Shown in pieces: positions 16,674 through 25,679 of a stretch of DNA of 64,000 nt (positions are counted from its first letter, which is position 1; each line of letters begins with the position of its first letter). Location: the NCBI GenBank assembly GCA_048270225.1, contig JBLWTG010000001.1:124001-188000 (forward strand), given 5' to 3'. The stretch is from Allopusillimonas sp048270225 (GTDB lineage Bacteria; Pseudomonadota; Gammaproteobacteria; Burkholderiales; Burkholderiaceae_B). A program made the translations under genes and the position numbers. The notes beneath the pieces are model-generated. The model saw nothing but the letters and a program-made list of their open reading frames with translations, was not told the origin of the DNA and did no database searches.

Positions 16674-18425
16674 TTATGCTGCCCGGGCCCGAGTTGGCTT
16701 CGCCAGGTCCAGCCCGCTTTGTGACAGACGATGCAATGACGGCATCAGCGACAGCAAATGCTTGCTGTACTCATGCTGAGGATGAGAAAAGAACTCCTCG
16801 GTAGCGGCGACCTCGAGTAGTTCACCGCCCCGCATGATGCCTACTCGGTCGCACATCTGTCGAATCACAGGTAAATCGTGGCTGATGAAGAGGATAGTGA
16901 GGTTGAGTCTTTCCTGCAGATCCTTGAGCAGATTCAGTATCTGCGCTTGAATGGAGACATCAAGCGCAGATGTCGGTTCGTCGCAGATCAGAAATCGAGG
17001 TCGGGTGGCCAGCGCACGCGCAATGCAGATACGCTGGCGCTGGCCTCCAGAGAACTCATGCGGAAATCGCCTGAGCGCTTGCTCGCCCAGCCCTACATAA
17101 TCAAGCAGATCCGCCACAACGGAACGGGTTTGCGTTTCGCTGGTTGTCAGCTTATGAAAGCGTATCGGTTCGGCGACGATATCCATTATGCGAAGGCGAG
17201 GATTCAGCGAGGAGTAGGGGTCCTGAAACACCATCTGTATCTGACGGCGAAACGCGTTGAGGGCCGATGGACGCTTAAGCGCGGTCAGATTAATGCCGTT
17301 GAAAATGACATTGCCGCTGCTTGGTTCGTACAGCCCCGCAATCAGGCGGGCAATGGTCGATTTTCCCGATCCCGATTCACCCACCAGGCCGAATACTTCT
17401 CCTTCCCTGACGGAAAGATTGACATGCTTGACAGCATCCAGCATGCGCCGGTTTCTGCGAAACAGGGCGTTTCTCAGGACAAACTGTATGCCCAGGTCTT
17501 GGGTTTCCACCAGTGGCGTGTCGGCGCGCTGGCCGAAATCGCGCTCCTGGCCCAGCCAATGCGTGCCGATGTCCAAGGCCTTACGGGTGGGCGCACGCGC
17601 GTCTTCAATGTAAGTCACCATGGGAAAGCGGCGCAGCTTAACGTCGGAGCGTGGCACGGCTGAAATCAGGCTTTTCGTATAGGGATGATCTGGATTACCG
17701 AGAATTTTCTGTGTCGGGCCTTGTTCGACAAGTTTGCCACGGTAAAGCACGGCCACCCTGTCCGTTACTTCCGCAATCACTCCCATGTCGTGGGTAATAA
17801 TCATCATACCCATCTGCCGGTCTTTGCAGAGCTTGCGCAGGAGGTCGAGAATCTGCGCTTGTATGGAGACATCGAGCGCGGTGGTGGGTTCGTCCGCGAT
17901 GATGACTTCGGGCTCACAGCACAGCGCAAGCGCAATGACTACGCGTTGGCGCATGCCTCCAGAGAACTGATGAGGATAATTTCGCAGTCGCATGGCTGGC
18001 TCTGGTATGCCGACGCTTTGCAGCAAATCGATGGCTCGCGTGCGTGCCTGGCCGCTGGAAATGCGCAGATGCACCTGCATCGTTTCGACCAATTGTGTTT
18101 CTATGGTTTGCAAGGGATCAAGTGAGGTCAGGGGATCCTGGAATATCATGCCTATGCGCCGGCCGCGCACTTTACGTAATGCATGACTGGACAGATGGTC
18201 TATACGCTGCCCATCCAGACTGACAGTGCCGTCCGTCATTTTGCCGGGAGGCTGAAGCAGACCGATGACTGCATTGCCTATCGTCGATTTACCCGCGCCT
18301 GATTCTCCGACGATGCCGAGGATTTCTCCCTTATCGAGCGCCAGACTGACGTCGTTGATGGCAACCAGGTTGCCGTGTCGGCTGGAAAACTCTATGCGTA
18401 GTCGATCAATGTTCAGAAGTGTCAT
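16674..18425 (-). CDS. Fused OppD-OppF (GsiA-like) ATPase of peptide-type ABC importer
   Basis: 583 residues with two complete nickel/peptide-type ABC ATPase domains. Domain 1 (about 1-270): Walker A GESGAGKST, FQDPLTSLDP, signature FSGGMRQRV, Walker B VIIADEPTTALD, and the oligopeptide-family C-terminal NPDHPYTKSLISAVP. Domain 2 (about 305-570): GESGSGKST, FQDPYSSLNP, FSGGQRQRICIARAL, DEPTSALD, HPQHEYSKHLLSLMP. The single-chain form is that of GsiA in glutathione import. It follows the permease gene by 9 bases in a four-gene minus-strand operon. Confidence 0.92.
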   Translation of the reverse strand: MTLLNIDRLRIEFSSRHGNLVAINDVSLALDKGEILGIVGESGAGKSTIGNAVIGLLQPPGKMTDGTVSLDGQRIDHLSSHALRKVRGRRIGMIFQDPLTSLDPLQTIETQLVETMQVHLRISSGQARTRAIDLLQSVGIPEPAMRLRNYPHQFSGGMRQRVVIALALCCEPEVIIADEPTTALDVSIQAQILDLLRKLCKDRQMGMMIITHDMGVIAEVTDRVAVLYRGKLVEQGPTQKILGNPDHPYTKSLISAVPRSDVKLRRFPMVTYIEDARAPTRKALDIGTHWLGQERDFGQRADTPLVETQDLGIQFVLRNALFRRNRRMLDAVKHVNLSVREGEVFGLVGESGSGKSTIARLIAGLYEPSSGNVIFNGINLTALKRPSALNAFRRQIQMVFQDPYSSLNPRLRIMDIVAEPIRFHKLTTSETQTRSVVADLLDYVGLGEQALRRFPHEFSGGQRQRICIARALATRPRFLICDEPTSALDVSIQAQILNLLKDLQERLNLTILFISHDLPVIRQMCDRVGIMRGGELLEVAATEEFFSHPQHEYSKHLLSLMPSLHRLSQSGLDLAKPTRARAA

Positions 18426-18434
18426 GCGGATTTC

Positions 18435-19352
18435 TCAGTTCAGTTTTGGATTCAGCGTATCGCGCAGCCAGTCTCCCAGCAGGTTGACTGACAGGGCGAG
18501 CAATATCAGGAATATGCCGGGGAAAATCGTGATCCACCATTCTCCTGAGAACAGATAGCTGTTGCCTATGCGTATCAGCGTGCCAAGCGAAGGGGTTGTC
18601 GGTGGAATGCCTACGCCCAGAAAGGACAGTGTGGCTTCGGTGATAATTGCCACGGCCAGGTGAATTGTGGCGATAACAAGCACAGGCCCCATGACATTGG
18701 GCAGAATATGGCGACGCAACACCATAAATGGCCGCATACCTATTAACCTGGCTGCCTGCACATACTCTTTATTCCGCTCGACCATGGTCGCACCCCGTAC
18801 CGTGCGTGCAAACTGCACCCATCCCGATATGCCTATCGAAAAAATCAGCACATACACAGACAGGGCGTCCTGCGCATCGCGCGGCAGCAGGCCCCGTGTG
18901 ACACCATCGATAAGCAGAGCGACCAGTATTGCGGGAAACGACAGTTGAATATCTGCAATACGCATGATGAAGGTATCGACGCGTCCGCCCGAGTACCCGC
19001 TGATCAGGCCCAGTGTCACGCCTATGGAAAGCGAGAGCATGACGGACGCAAGACCCACCAGCAGAGAGATGCGCGATCCATACAGAATGGTAGACAGCAT
19101 ATCTCTGCCCTGGTCGTCGGTACCTAAAAGAAACTGGCTGCTGCCGTCGGGAGACCAGGCTGGCGGGGTATGGGCATCAAGCAGGTTTAATGACGCCAGG
19201 TTGAATGGATCGTACGGTGCGATGAGCGGAGCGCATGCTGCTCCGAGGAAAATCGCCAGTGCAATGACTGCCGAGATGATCGCAGTAGGCGAGCGACTGA
19301 AGCTATGGAACACATCGCTGGATATGATGCGGGAAAAGGCGTTATCTGTCAT
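18435..19352 (-). CDS. Peptide-type ABC transporter permease, DppC/OppC family
   Basis: About 305 residues from the ATG at 19352 (MTDNAFSRIISSDVFHSFSRSP), preferred over an upstream frame extension that runs into the partner permease gene. An OppC-type N-terminal helix is followed by GTDDQGRDMLSTILYGSRISLLVG, the conserved periplasmic/permease motif of this family. The EAA loop is RLIGMRPFMVLRRHILPNVMGPV. Five to six membrane helices. It pairs with the DppB-type permease 13 bases upstream. Confidence 0.92.
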   Translation of the reverse strand: MTDNAFSRIISSDVFHSFSRSPTAIISAVIALAIFLGAACAPLIAPYDPFNLASLNLLDAHTPPAWSPDGSSQFLLGTDDQGRDMLSTILYGSRISLLVGLASVMLSLSIGVTLGLISGYSGGRVDTFIMRIADIQLSFPAILVALLIDGVTRGLLPRDAQDALSVYVLIFSIGISGWVQFARTVRGATMVERNKEYVQAARLIGMRPFMVLRRHILPNVMGPVLVIATIHLAVAIITEATLSFLGVGIPPTTPSLGTLIRIGNSYLFSGEWWITIFPGIFLILLALSVNLLGDWLRDTLNPKLN

Positions 19353-19365
19353 GGTCTTAGGGCTT

Positions 19366-20337
19366 CTAGTTATTCTGCACGCGCAGTCGGGGGTCGACTG
19401 AAAAATACAGAAGGTCCACGATGAGGTTGATGACGACAAAGAAGAGGGCAATCATCAGCAGATAGGCCGCCATGACAGGGATGTCGACCACGCCTATGGA
19501 TTGGATGAACAGCAGGCCCATCCCAGGCCACTGAAAGACGGTTTCGGTGATGATAGAAAATGCGATGATGGAGCCTAGCTGCAGTCCGGTGATCGTTATC
19601 ACTGGAACCAGCGTGTTTTTCAGCGCATGGCGGAAATTGATGATGCGTTCGGTCAAGCCGCGCGCTCTTGCAAATTTGATGAAGTCAGTTTGCAGGACCT
19701 CAAGCATTTCGGCCCGCACTAAGCGCATGATCAGCGTCATCTGAAACAAGGCCAGAGTGAGCGCAGGCATGATCAACGATAGCCAGCCGCTTCTGGTAAA
19801 AAAACCCGTGCTCCACCAGCCTACGTGCAGCACGTCACCGCGGCCGAAAGTAGGCAGCCATCGCAACAGGACGCCGAACACCAGGATCATCAGAATGCCG
19901 GTAAGAAAGGTCGGCAAGGAAATACCTATCAGCGAAATGGTCATGAACGCCTGAGACATAAGGCCTCGTCTCCTGAGCGCGGTGTATATCCCCATCGGGA
20001 TGCCCAACAGCAGCGCGATGGCGGCCGACGTGAGCGACAGTTCCAGTGTGGCCGGCAAGCGGCTTTCTATCAATTCGCTGACAGGACGGCGTTGGCGGTA
20101 TGACACGCCGAAGTCGCCGTGTACCGCATTGCCGACAAATCTTGCGTACTGTACGAGAAAGGAGTCATCCAGACCTAGTTGCGTCTTTAGCGCAGCGCGT
20201 TGCGCCAGTGTTGTGTCCTGGCCGACCATGTTATTGATGGGGTCGCCCACATAACGAAACATGGAGAATGCGATAAAGCTTACGGCCAGCATGACGAAAA
20301 CCGACTGAACGAGTCGTCGAGCAATAAAACCTACCAT
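19366..20337 (-). CDS. Peptide-type ABC transporter permease, DppB/OppB family
   Basis: About 323 residues from the ATG at 20337 (MVGFIARRLVQSVFVMLAVSFIAF), the normal OppB start. The family hallmarks are YARFVGNAVHGDFGVSYRQ near residue 75, the LPATLELSL segment, and the EAA loop TDFIKFARARGLTERIINFRHALKNTLVPV. Six predicted membrane helices. Second gene of the binding protein-DppB-DppC-OppDF operon, 103 bases after the binding-protein gene. Confidence 0.92.
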   Translation of the reverse strand: MVGFIARRLVQSVFVMLAVSFIAFSMFRYVGDPINNMVGQDTTLAQRAALKTQLGLDDSFLVQYARFVGNAVHGDFGVSYRQRRPVSELIESRLPATLELSLTSAAIALLLGIPMGIYTALRRRGLMSQAFMTISLIGISLPTFLTGILMILVFGVLLRWLPTFGRGDVLHVGWWSTGFFTRSGWLSLIMPALTLALFQMTLIMRLVRAEMLEVLQTDFIKFARARGLTERIINFRHALKNTLVPVITITGLQLGSIIAFSIITETVFQWPGMGLLFIQSIGVVDIPVMAAYLLMIALFFVVINLIVDLLYFSVDPRLRVQNN

Positions 20338-20440
20338 AATGGAAGCTCTTTGGTCAGTGTGCGCGGGAAGCACGTGCCGGAGCGTTCGGGCTCCGGGGAT
20401 GAGTGCGCGGAGTCATGAAAACCCCGGCTCAGTAGCCTCT

Positions 20441-22033
20441 TCAGGGCATGACGATGTCGCGTATATTCAGAACGCCGTCGGCTCGCTGCTCAACTTTCAC
20501 CCCTTTCCTGGCTCCCCATGAGAGTGGTTGATCGTGTATGGGCAGGAAGCCGTAATCGTTACGAACGAGCGTAAATGCTTTCTTTATCATGGCGTTGCGT
20601 TTATCGTGGTCTGTTTCCACCCGAATCTTCGCGATGAGAGCGTCAACCTGCTCGTTACAGTAGCCTCCCCAGTTTTGCAGTCCTACGCCTTTCTTGGCAT
20701 CGCGGCACTGGACCACGCTGTCCAGTACTCGCCCGGCGTCGACAGAGCTGGGCGAGAATCCCTGCATGAACAGGCTGGTCTGGTTACCTGATTGTGTTTG
20801 TGTTTTAGCGAAGAACTTGGATTTGGTTTGCGCGAGAAGATCTACCTTGATACCTATGCGGGCGAGCATGCCAGCCACCGCCTGGCAGATTTTCTCATCG
20901 TTCACGTAGCGATCGTTCGGGCAGTCCATCTGCACGGAAAAGCCATCTGGGTAGCCTGCCTCAGTCATTAATGCTTTGGCTTTGGGCAGATCGACCTTGC
21001 GCGGTTCACCGAATGATGTGTCATAGCCGTTGATGGAGGATGCAATCAGTGTGCCAGAAGGCCTGGCGGCGCTTTGCATGATTTTCTTGTTGATCGCATT
21101 CACGTCTATGGTTCTTGCCATTGCCTCGCGTACACGTATGTCTTTGAACGGATTCTTTCCTTTTACATTGGAAAACAGAAGCTCGTCTCGCTGCTGATCC
21201 ATACCGAATACGATCGGCCGTGTTTCAGGCCTGTGGTAGATGTTGATATTGGGATACTCTTTGAGACGCTTCCAGTCCTGAAGCGGCACCGGCAGGATGA
21301 TATCCATTTCTCCGGAGACCAGTGCTGCCGTACGGGTGGATTCCTGCGCGATGGGCTGGAACACGATATCCGTGACATTGGTTGCCAGGTCTTTGTTCCA
21401 GTAGTCATCGAAGCGCTTGAACACGGTTTTGACGTCCGGCTGGCGCTCAACAACGATGAACGGGCCTGTGCCGTTTTCATGCAGATTGGCATAGTTGTTG
21501 GCGCCGCCTTTTACGCCGCTTGCTTCGGTGGTGTGATGCTTTTCCGCCCAGGCCTTGCTCATGATCCGCATATCAATCCATTCGCGCGGTAGAACTGGGT
21601 CGGGTTCAGGCGTCGTGACCTCGACGGTATAGTCGTCGATTTTTCGGACGTCTTTGGCGTACACGCCGAAACTCCTCATGTCTGATCCCGGGGTCAGACT
21701 GCGTTTCCACGAAAAAATCACATCGTCTGCGGTGAATGGCGTGCCGTCGTGAAACTTTACGCCATGCCGCAGATGGAAAACCCATTTTGTGGGTTCGGTA
21801 TTTTCCCATTTTGTCGCCAGGCGCGGCATCAGCTTCAGGTCTTTGTCGAACGTCACGAGTGATTCGTAGAACCAGTCCTGGGTGCCCATTGTGAATGTTT
21901 CATTCAGCGCCATCGGATCCAGCGACTGTATGTCGCCCTGATATGACCAATGCAGTGTTTTGGCATTCACAGTACTTGCGCCAAACGTGAATATGCCGGC
22001 CAGCAGGCCGCATTTGACTATCGTGCTTATCAT
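20441..22033 (-). CDS. Peptide-type ABC transporter periplasmic binding protein (SBP family 5)
   Basis: 530 residues, preceded by CGGAGACACAAA. Signal peptide at 1-24 (CGLLAGIFTFGASTVNA). Family-5 binding-protein motifs: LHWSYQGDIQSLDPM at the mature N terminus, KWVFHLRHGVKFHDGTPFTADDVIFSWKR near residue 90, and IRVREAMARTIDVNAINKKI near 300. These proteins bind di- and oligopeptides, glutathione, nickel chelates or opines. The divergent genes for D-cysteine desulfhydrase and an Asp/Glu racemase suggest a sulfur- or D-amino-acid-containing ligand, which is inference. Confidence 0.9.
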   Translation of the reverse strand: MISTIVKCGLLAGIFTFGASTVNAKTLHWSYQGDIQSLDPMALNETFTMGTQDWFYESLVTFDKDLKLMPRLATKWENTEPTKWVFHLRHGVKFHDGTPFTADDVIFSWKRSLTPGSDMRSFGVYAKDVRKIDDYTVEVTTPEPDPVLPREWIDMRIMSKAWAEKHHTTEASGVKGGANNYANLHENGTGPFIVVERQPDVKTVFKRFDDYWNKDLATNVTDIVFQPIAQESTRTAALVSGEMDIILPVPLQDWKRLKEYPNINIYHRPETRPIVFGMDQQRDELLFSNVKGKNPFKDIRVREAMARTIDVNAINKKIMQSAARPSGTLIASSINGYDTSFGEPRKVDLPKAKALMTEAGYPDGFSVQMDCPNDRYVNDEKICQAVAGMLARIGIKVDLLAQTKSKFFAKTQTQSGNQTSLFMQGFSPSSVDAGRVLDSVVQCRDAKKGVGLQNWGGYCNEQVDALIAKIRVETDHDKRNAMIKKAFTLVRNDYGFLPIHDQPLSWGARKGVKVEQRADGVLNIRDIVMP

Positions 22034-22423
22034 TTTGTGTCTCCGCCCATTCAGGGCATTCCGGCTCCGGATGTGCTGCGCGTATTGCTACCCCATGGTG
22101 GTATGCAAGCAGCTAACCGCTTAGTAGATGCCGTGTTTTCAGTGTGTGATTTCGCTCCGCCTTTTTGGGCAGGAGATAGAGAAATCTTTCGGTATCCTAC
22201 GTAGCAGCGATTGGGATGTCGAATGCTATGTTTTTATTGATGCATGCGTAATTTGCATACTATCCGGTGAGCAGCTTTCGCTCAGGGCAGTAGCGCGTTA
22301 ACGCGGTAAGGCCATGTTCGCCCATGCAAAAAATGCATGAAGTGCTCAAAAAATAGCATTAGGCAATGTAAGCGGCGATACGTACGATGCGAGTATGCAC
22401 TCATTGATACGGGACCCATTTTC
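22034..22423. other. Divergent intergenic region, peptide importer versus D-cysteine desulfhydrase
   Basis: 390 bases with no credible gene. It holds the promoters of the minus-strand transporter operon and the plus-strand desulfhydrase gene. The middle (about 22200-22340) is AT-richer and contains several TGCAT/ATGCA elements, including the palindrome at 22323-22339. No dedicated regulator gene is adjacent. Confidence 0.5.
22323..22339. promoter_or_regulatory. CATGCA-N5-TGCATG palindrome, operator candidate
   Basis: CATGCA (22323-22328) and TGCATG (22334-22339) are perfect inverted arms around AAAAA, 85 bases before the desulfhydrase start. A related ATGCATGC...TTGCAT element lies near 22239-22258. 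The symmetry is seen; a binding protein is only supposed. Confidence 0.35.
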
Positions 22424-23425
22424 ATGGATATTTCTGCCTTCCGGCGCATTCATCTTGGCCATTTTCCAACTCCGCTGGAGTTCATGCCTAACCTGACAGC
22501 GCATTTTGGCGGCCCCAATCTGTACATCAAGCGCGACGACTGCACAGGTCTGGCCAGCGGTGGAAATAAAACACGCAAGTTGGAGTTTCTTGTTGCCGAT
22601 GCGCTTGCTCAGGGAGCCGATACGCTTATCACCGTGGGAGCGCTTCAGTCCAATCATGTGCGTCAGACAATCGCAGCAGCTGCCCGCACCGGATTGAAAT
22701 GCAAAGTGTTGCTTGAACAGCGTGTTCCCAACACTACAGAAGCCTATCTGTCCTCCAGTAATGTGTTGCTGGATCGCTTGATGGGGGGTGATATTGTTGC
22801 GCGTTTGCCAACTGGTACGGATATGAGGAAAGCTGCAAGCGACTTGGCCGATGAGCTGCGGTCCGGCGGGCACAAGCCGTATGTGATACCGGGAGGCGGT
22901 TCGAACTCTATCGGGGTGCTCGGCTATGTGGCATGCGCCCACGAAATCCTGGCCCAGTCTTCTGACAAGAATATTTCCGTTGATCATGTGGTGCATGCAA
23001 CCGGCAGTTCGGGCACGCAGGCAGGTTTGCTGCTGGGCCTGCGGGGCAGCAACTCCAGGATTCCGGTCTACGGTGTAAGTGTGCGCGCGGACAAAGAAGA
23101 GCAGGAGACGCATGTCTGGGATACCGTGCAGGCTGCCATGGACTTTATGGGAATGCCGTTCTCCTCGGTGCGGCGGGATGATGTAGTGGCCGACTCAGGA
23201 TTCGTCGGGGCCGGGTATGGCATACCCACGGATGCAATGGTGGAAGCTGTTCGTATGACGGCCGAAAAAGAGGCAATATTGCTGGACCCTGTGTATTCGG
23301 GTAAAGCCATGGCAGGGCTGTTTGCCTTGATTCGCAGCGGTCGCTTCAAAAAGGGCGAGAACGTAGTGTTTGTCCACACAGGCGGCATGGTCGGACTGTT
23401 TGCTTACGCCAACGCGTTCGGCTAG
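22424..23425 (+). CDS. dcyD: D-cysteine desulfhydrase / ACC-deaminase family PLP enzyme
   Basis: 333 residues from the ATG at 22424 (MDISAFRRIHLGHFPTPLEF). Fold-type II PLP enzyme: IKRDDCTGLASGGNKTRKLEF with the PLP lysine at 49, ALQSNHVRQTIAAAA, ATGSSGTQAGLLLGL phosphate loop, and DPVYSGKAMAGL near the C terminus. The opening and the SGGNKTRKLEF region fit D-cysteine desulfhydrase (D-cysteine to pyruvate, sulfide and ammonia) better than ACC deaminase, but the two are close and D-serine or other beta-substituted D-amino acids are possible. The racemase gene follows after 55 bases. Confidence 0.82.
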   Translation: MDISAFRRIHLGHFPTPLEFMPNLTAHFGGPNLYIKRDDCTGLASGGNKTRKLEFLVADALAQGADTLITVGALQSNHVRQTIAAAARTGLKCKVLLEQRVPNTTEAYLSSSNVLLDRLMGGDIVARLPTGTDMRKAASDLADELRSGGHKPYVIPGGGSNSIGVLGYVACAHEILAQSSDKNISVDHVVHATGSSGTQAGLLLGLRGSNSRIPVYGVSVRADKEEQETHVWDTVQAAMDFMGMPFSSVRRDDVVADSGFVGAGYGIPTDAMVEAVRMTAEKEAILLDPVYSGKAMAGLFALIRSGRFKKGENVVFVHTGGMVGLFAYANAFG

Positions 23426-23480
23426 TGTCGCCAGCGACCCGGGCGAGCGCGAGTCGATTTTTACATTCTGGAGCAGGTAT

Positions 23481-24212
23481 ATGCAGGACGCGGAACAGTT
23501 TGAAGGCCGTTTTCTAGGTGTTTTGGGCGGGATGGGGCCTCTTGCAGGCGTATTTTTCATGGAGCGCCTGATCGCGCTGTCCAAAGCAGACTGCAATCAG
23601 CAGCATATGCCTGCCATCTTATGGAGCGATCCGCGCATTCCGGCCCGCACGCAAGCTTATCTGAAGCAGGGGCCGGATCCTTTGCCCTGGATGATGAATG
23701 GCGTGAACCGCCTCGTGAGCATGGGAGCGGACGCCATTGTAATTCCATGCAATACCGCGCATTTGTGGTACGAGTCGCTGGCGGCCGAGACATCTGTACC
23801 GATACTTCATATTGTGCGTGCCGTGGCTGATGATATGCGCCGCGAGGGCATGCATCGGGGATGCGTCGGACTCATGGGTACTGCAGCGACGCTTGAGCTG
23901 GGGCTGTATCAACAGGTGCTGGAAGCGGATGGCTACCAGTGCCTGGTACCCCAGGATGGCGAAATGATGGCGTACTGCAAGAAGGCCATTGCACTGGTCG
24001 TGGCCAACCGCATCGTCGAGGCATTCGAGCCTGCCGCAGCATGTGTCGAGTCGCTCAGGCAACAAGGCGCCGATGCGGTCGTGCTGGGGTGTACTGAGCT
24101 GCCGCTGGCTATTCCCCATGCTCGCAGAGCGGAGCTGGGCATACCCATTATCGACTCTATCGATGCCTTGGCGCGGGCTGCGGTGGACTGGTACTGGCAG
24201 GGTGGGCGTTAG
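23481..24212 (+). CDS. Aspartate/glutamate racemase family protein
   Basis: 243 residues from the ATG at 23481, with GGAGCAGG 8 bases upstream. N-terminal LGVLGGMGPLAGVFFMERL is the Asp/Glu racemase opening. The two catalytic cysteines are present: Cys90 in IPCNTAH and Cys204 in LGCTELPL, so the two-base cofactor-independent racemase mechanism is intact. It is co-transcribed with the D-cysteine desulfhydrase gene, suggesting interconversion of D- and L-amino acids from an imported compound. Substrate could be aspartate or another amino acid. Confidence 0.85.
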   Translation: MQDAEQFEGRFLGVLGGMGPLAGVFFMERLIALSKADCNQQHMPAILWSDPRIPARTQAYLKQGPDPLPWMMNGVNRLVSMGADAIVIPCNTAHLWYESLAAETSVPILHIVRAVADDMRREGMHRGCVGLMGTAATLELGLYQQVLEADGYQCLVPQDGEMMAYCKKAIALVVANRIVEAFEPAAACVESLRQQGADAVVLGCTELPLAIPHARRAELGIPIIDSIDALARAAVDWYWQGGR

Positions 24213-24454
24213 GCGACGGGAAGCCGTCGGTCAAGGCCGGCGATGAACGCCGGCAATCAGCTTATGCTCTGGCTCCGCAACAGGCTGTAAACAAGCATGC
24301 TTGAGCGGCTCCGCGCCCAGCCGTAAAAGCGGCCCGCATCCAGCGCGATATTCTACTCATATCATCCATAGGAAAAATAATATTAGACAGTCATCAGCGC
24401 GATCATGGATAGTGGTGACCTTCCGTTGCTTAGGCACAGACGAAGCGAAACCAC

Positions 24455-25666
24455 ATGAACGACAGGATAAGCGCTGCTGAAAGGCCGCTGGATGGTATCA
24501 AGGTATTGGATCTCAGCCGCGTGCTGGCCGGTCCCTGGAGCACGCAGACGCTTGCTGATCTGGGCGCAGACGTATGGAAGGTTGAGGCGCCGGGCGCTGG
24601 CGACGATACGCGTTCCTGGCTCCCGCCGGAGCTGGACGGCGAATCCACCTATTTTATGTGCGCGAACCGAAGCAAGCGTTCATTGACCATCAATATGAAA
24701 ACTGCACAAGGCCAGTCCCTGGTGCGGCGGCTGGCGCAGGAAGCCGATGTGCTGGTCGAAAACTATCGGATCGGCACGCTGGAGCGATTTGGGCTGGGTT
24801 ACGAGGATTTGGCTCAGATCAATCCCCGGCTCATCTATTGTTCAATTTCAGGGTATGGGCGCACCGGACCTCGGGCCGCTGAACCGGGCTACGACTTTAT
24901 TATTCAGGCCGAGAGTGGTCTGATGTCGATTACAGGCGAAGTTGATGGCGAACCCATGAAGCTTGGGGTAGCGATCACAGACCTGGTGACCGGGATGAAC
25001 GCTGTGCAGGCAATCCTGGCGGCCTTGATAGCACGCGGAAAAACAGGACGAGGCCAGTTCATAGACCTGGCCCTGCTTGACGGCGCCACCAGCGTGCTGG
25101 CGAATATCGGCTCAGGTTATCTTGTGGCCGGCAACCAGCCCGAACGTTTCGGCAATGCGCATCCGACAGTGGTCCCTTATCAAATCATGGCGTCGTCGGA
25201 TAGCTGTTTTGCGCTGGCTGTCGGCAATGACCGTCAATTCGCTTTCTTGTGCGAGGCCATCGGTTGTCCTGAATTGGCGGATGATGAACGCTATGCCAGC
25301 AACCGTCAGCGGGTGCTGAATCGCGAATCGCTGATTCCTGCATTGCAAGCCATCTTTTCCACTGCGCCGAACGACTATTGGCTGCCTCGCATACGTGCTG
25401 CCGGCGTTCCGGTAGGGCCCGTCAGATCGGTGTCGCAGGCGCTTGATGCGCCAGAGGTGCGTGCTCGCGGTCTCGTAGCGGATGTCGACGATGCGCGCCA
25501 TGGTACGCTGCGGCTGATGCGATCTCCTCTTAACCTGAAGGACACGCCGCCGCGGGAGCCTGTCGCGCCGCCGCGGCTTGGGGAGCATACCGCGCAGATT
25601 CTTGCAGAGGTGCTTCAGTGCAATGATGACGATATAGCGGGCTTTCGTGCGGCGGGTGTAATTTAA
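24455..25666 (+). CDS. CaiB/BaiF class III CoA-transferase
   Basis: 403 residues. N-terminal PLDGIKVLDLSRVLAGPWSTQTLADLGADVWKVE is the family III opening; ENYRIGTLERFGLGYEDL and ISGYGRTGP follow. The catalytic aspartate that forms the acyl-anhydride is Asp176 in GVAITDLVTG. These enzymes move CoA between organic acids (oxalate, carnitine, itaconate, mesaconate and similar). First gene of a plus-strand run with the FMN oxidase 13 bases behind it, so it probably activates an acid made or used in the same pathway. Confidence 0.92.
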   Translation: MNDRISAAERPLDGIKVLDLSRVLAGPWSTQTLADLGADVWKVEAPGAGDDTRSWLPPELDGESTYFMCANRSKRSLTINMKTAQGQSLVRRLAQEADVLVENYRIGTLERFGLGYEDLAQINPRLIYCSISGYGRTGPRAAEPGYDFIIQAESGLMSITGEVDGEPMKLGVAITDLVTGMNAVQAILAALIARGKTGRGQFIDLALLDGATSVLANIGSGYLVAGNQPERFGNAHPTVVPYQIMASSDSCFALAVGNDRQFAFLCEAIGCPELADDERYASNRQRVLNRESLIPALQAIFSTAPNDYWLPRIRAAGVPVGPVRSVSQALDAPEVRARGLVADVDDARHGTLRLMRSPLNLKDTPPREPVAPPRLGEHTAQILAEVLQCNDDDIAGFRAAGVI

Positions 25667-25679
25667 CGGGAATCATGTC

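Noticed and set aside
24236..24254. GCCGGCG-loop-CGCCGGC hairpin after the racemase gene
   Set aside because: A good 7-base stem but no T tract on either side, so I did not call it a terminator. It may still be a transcript-end structure.
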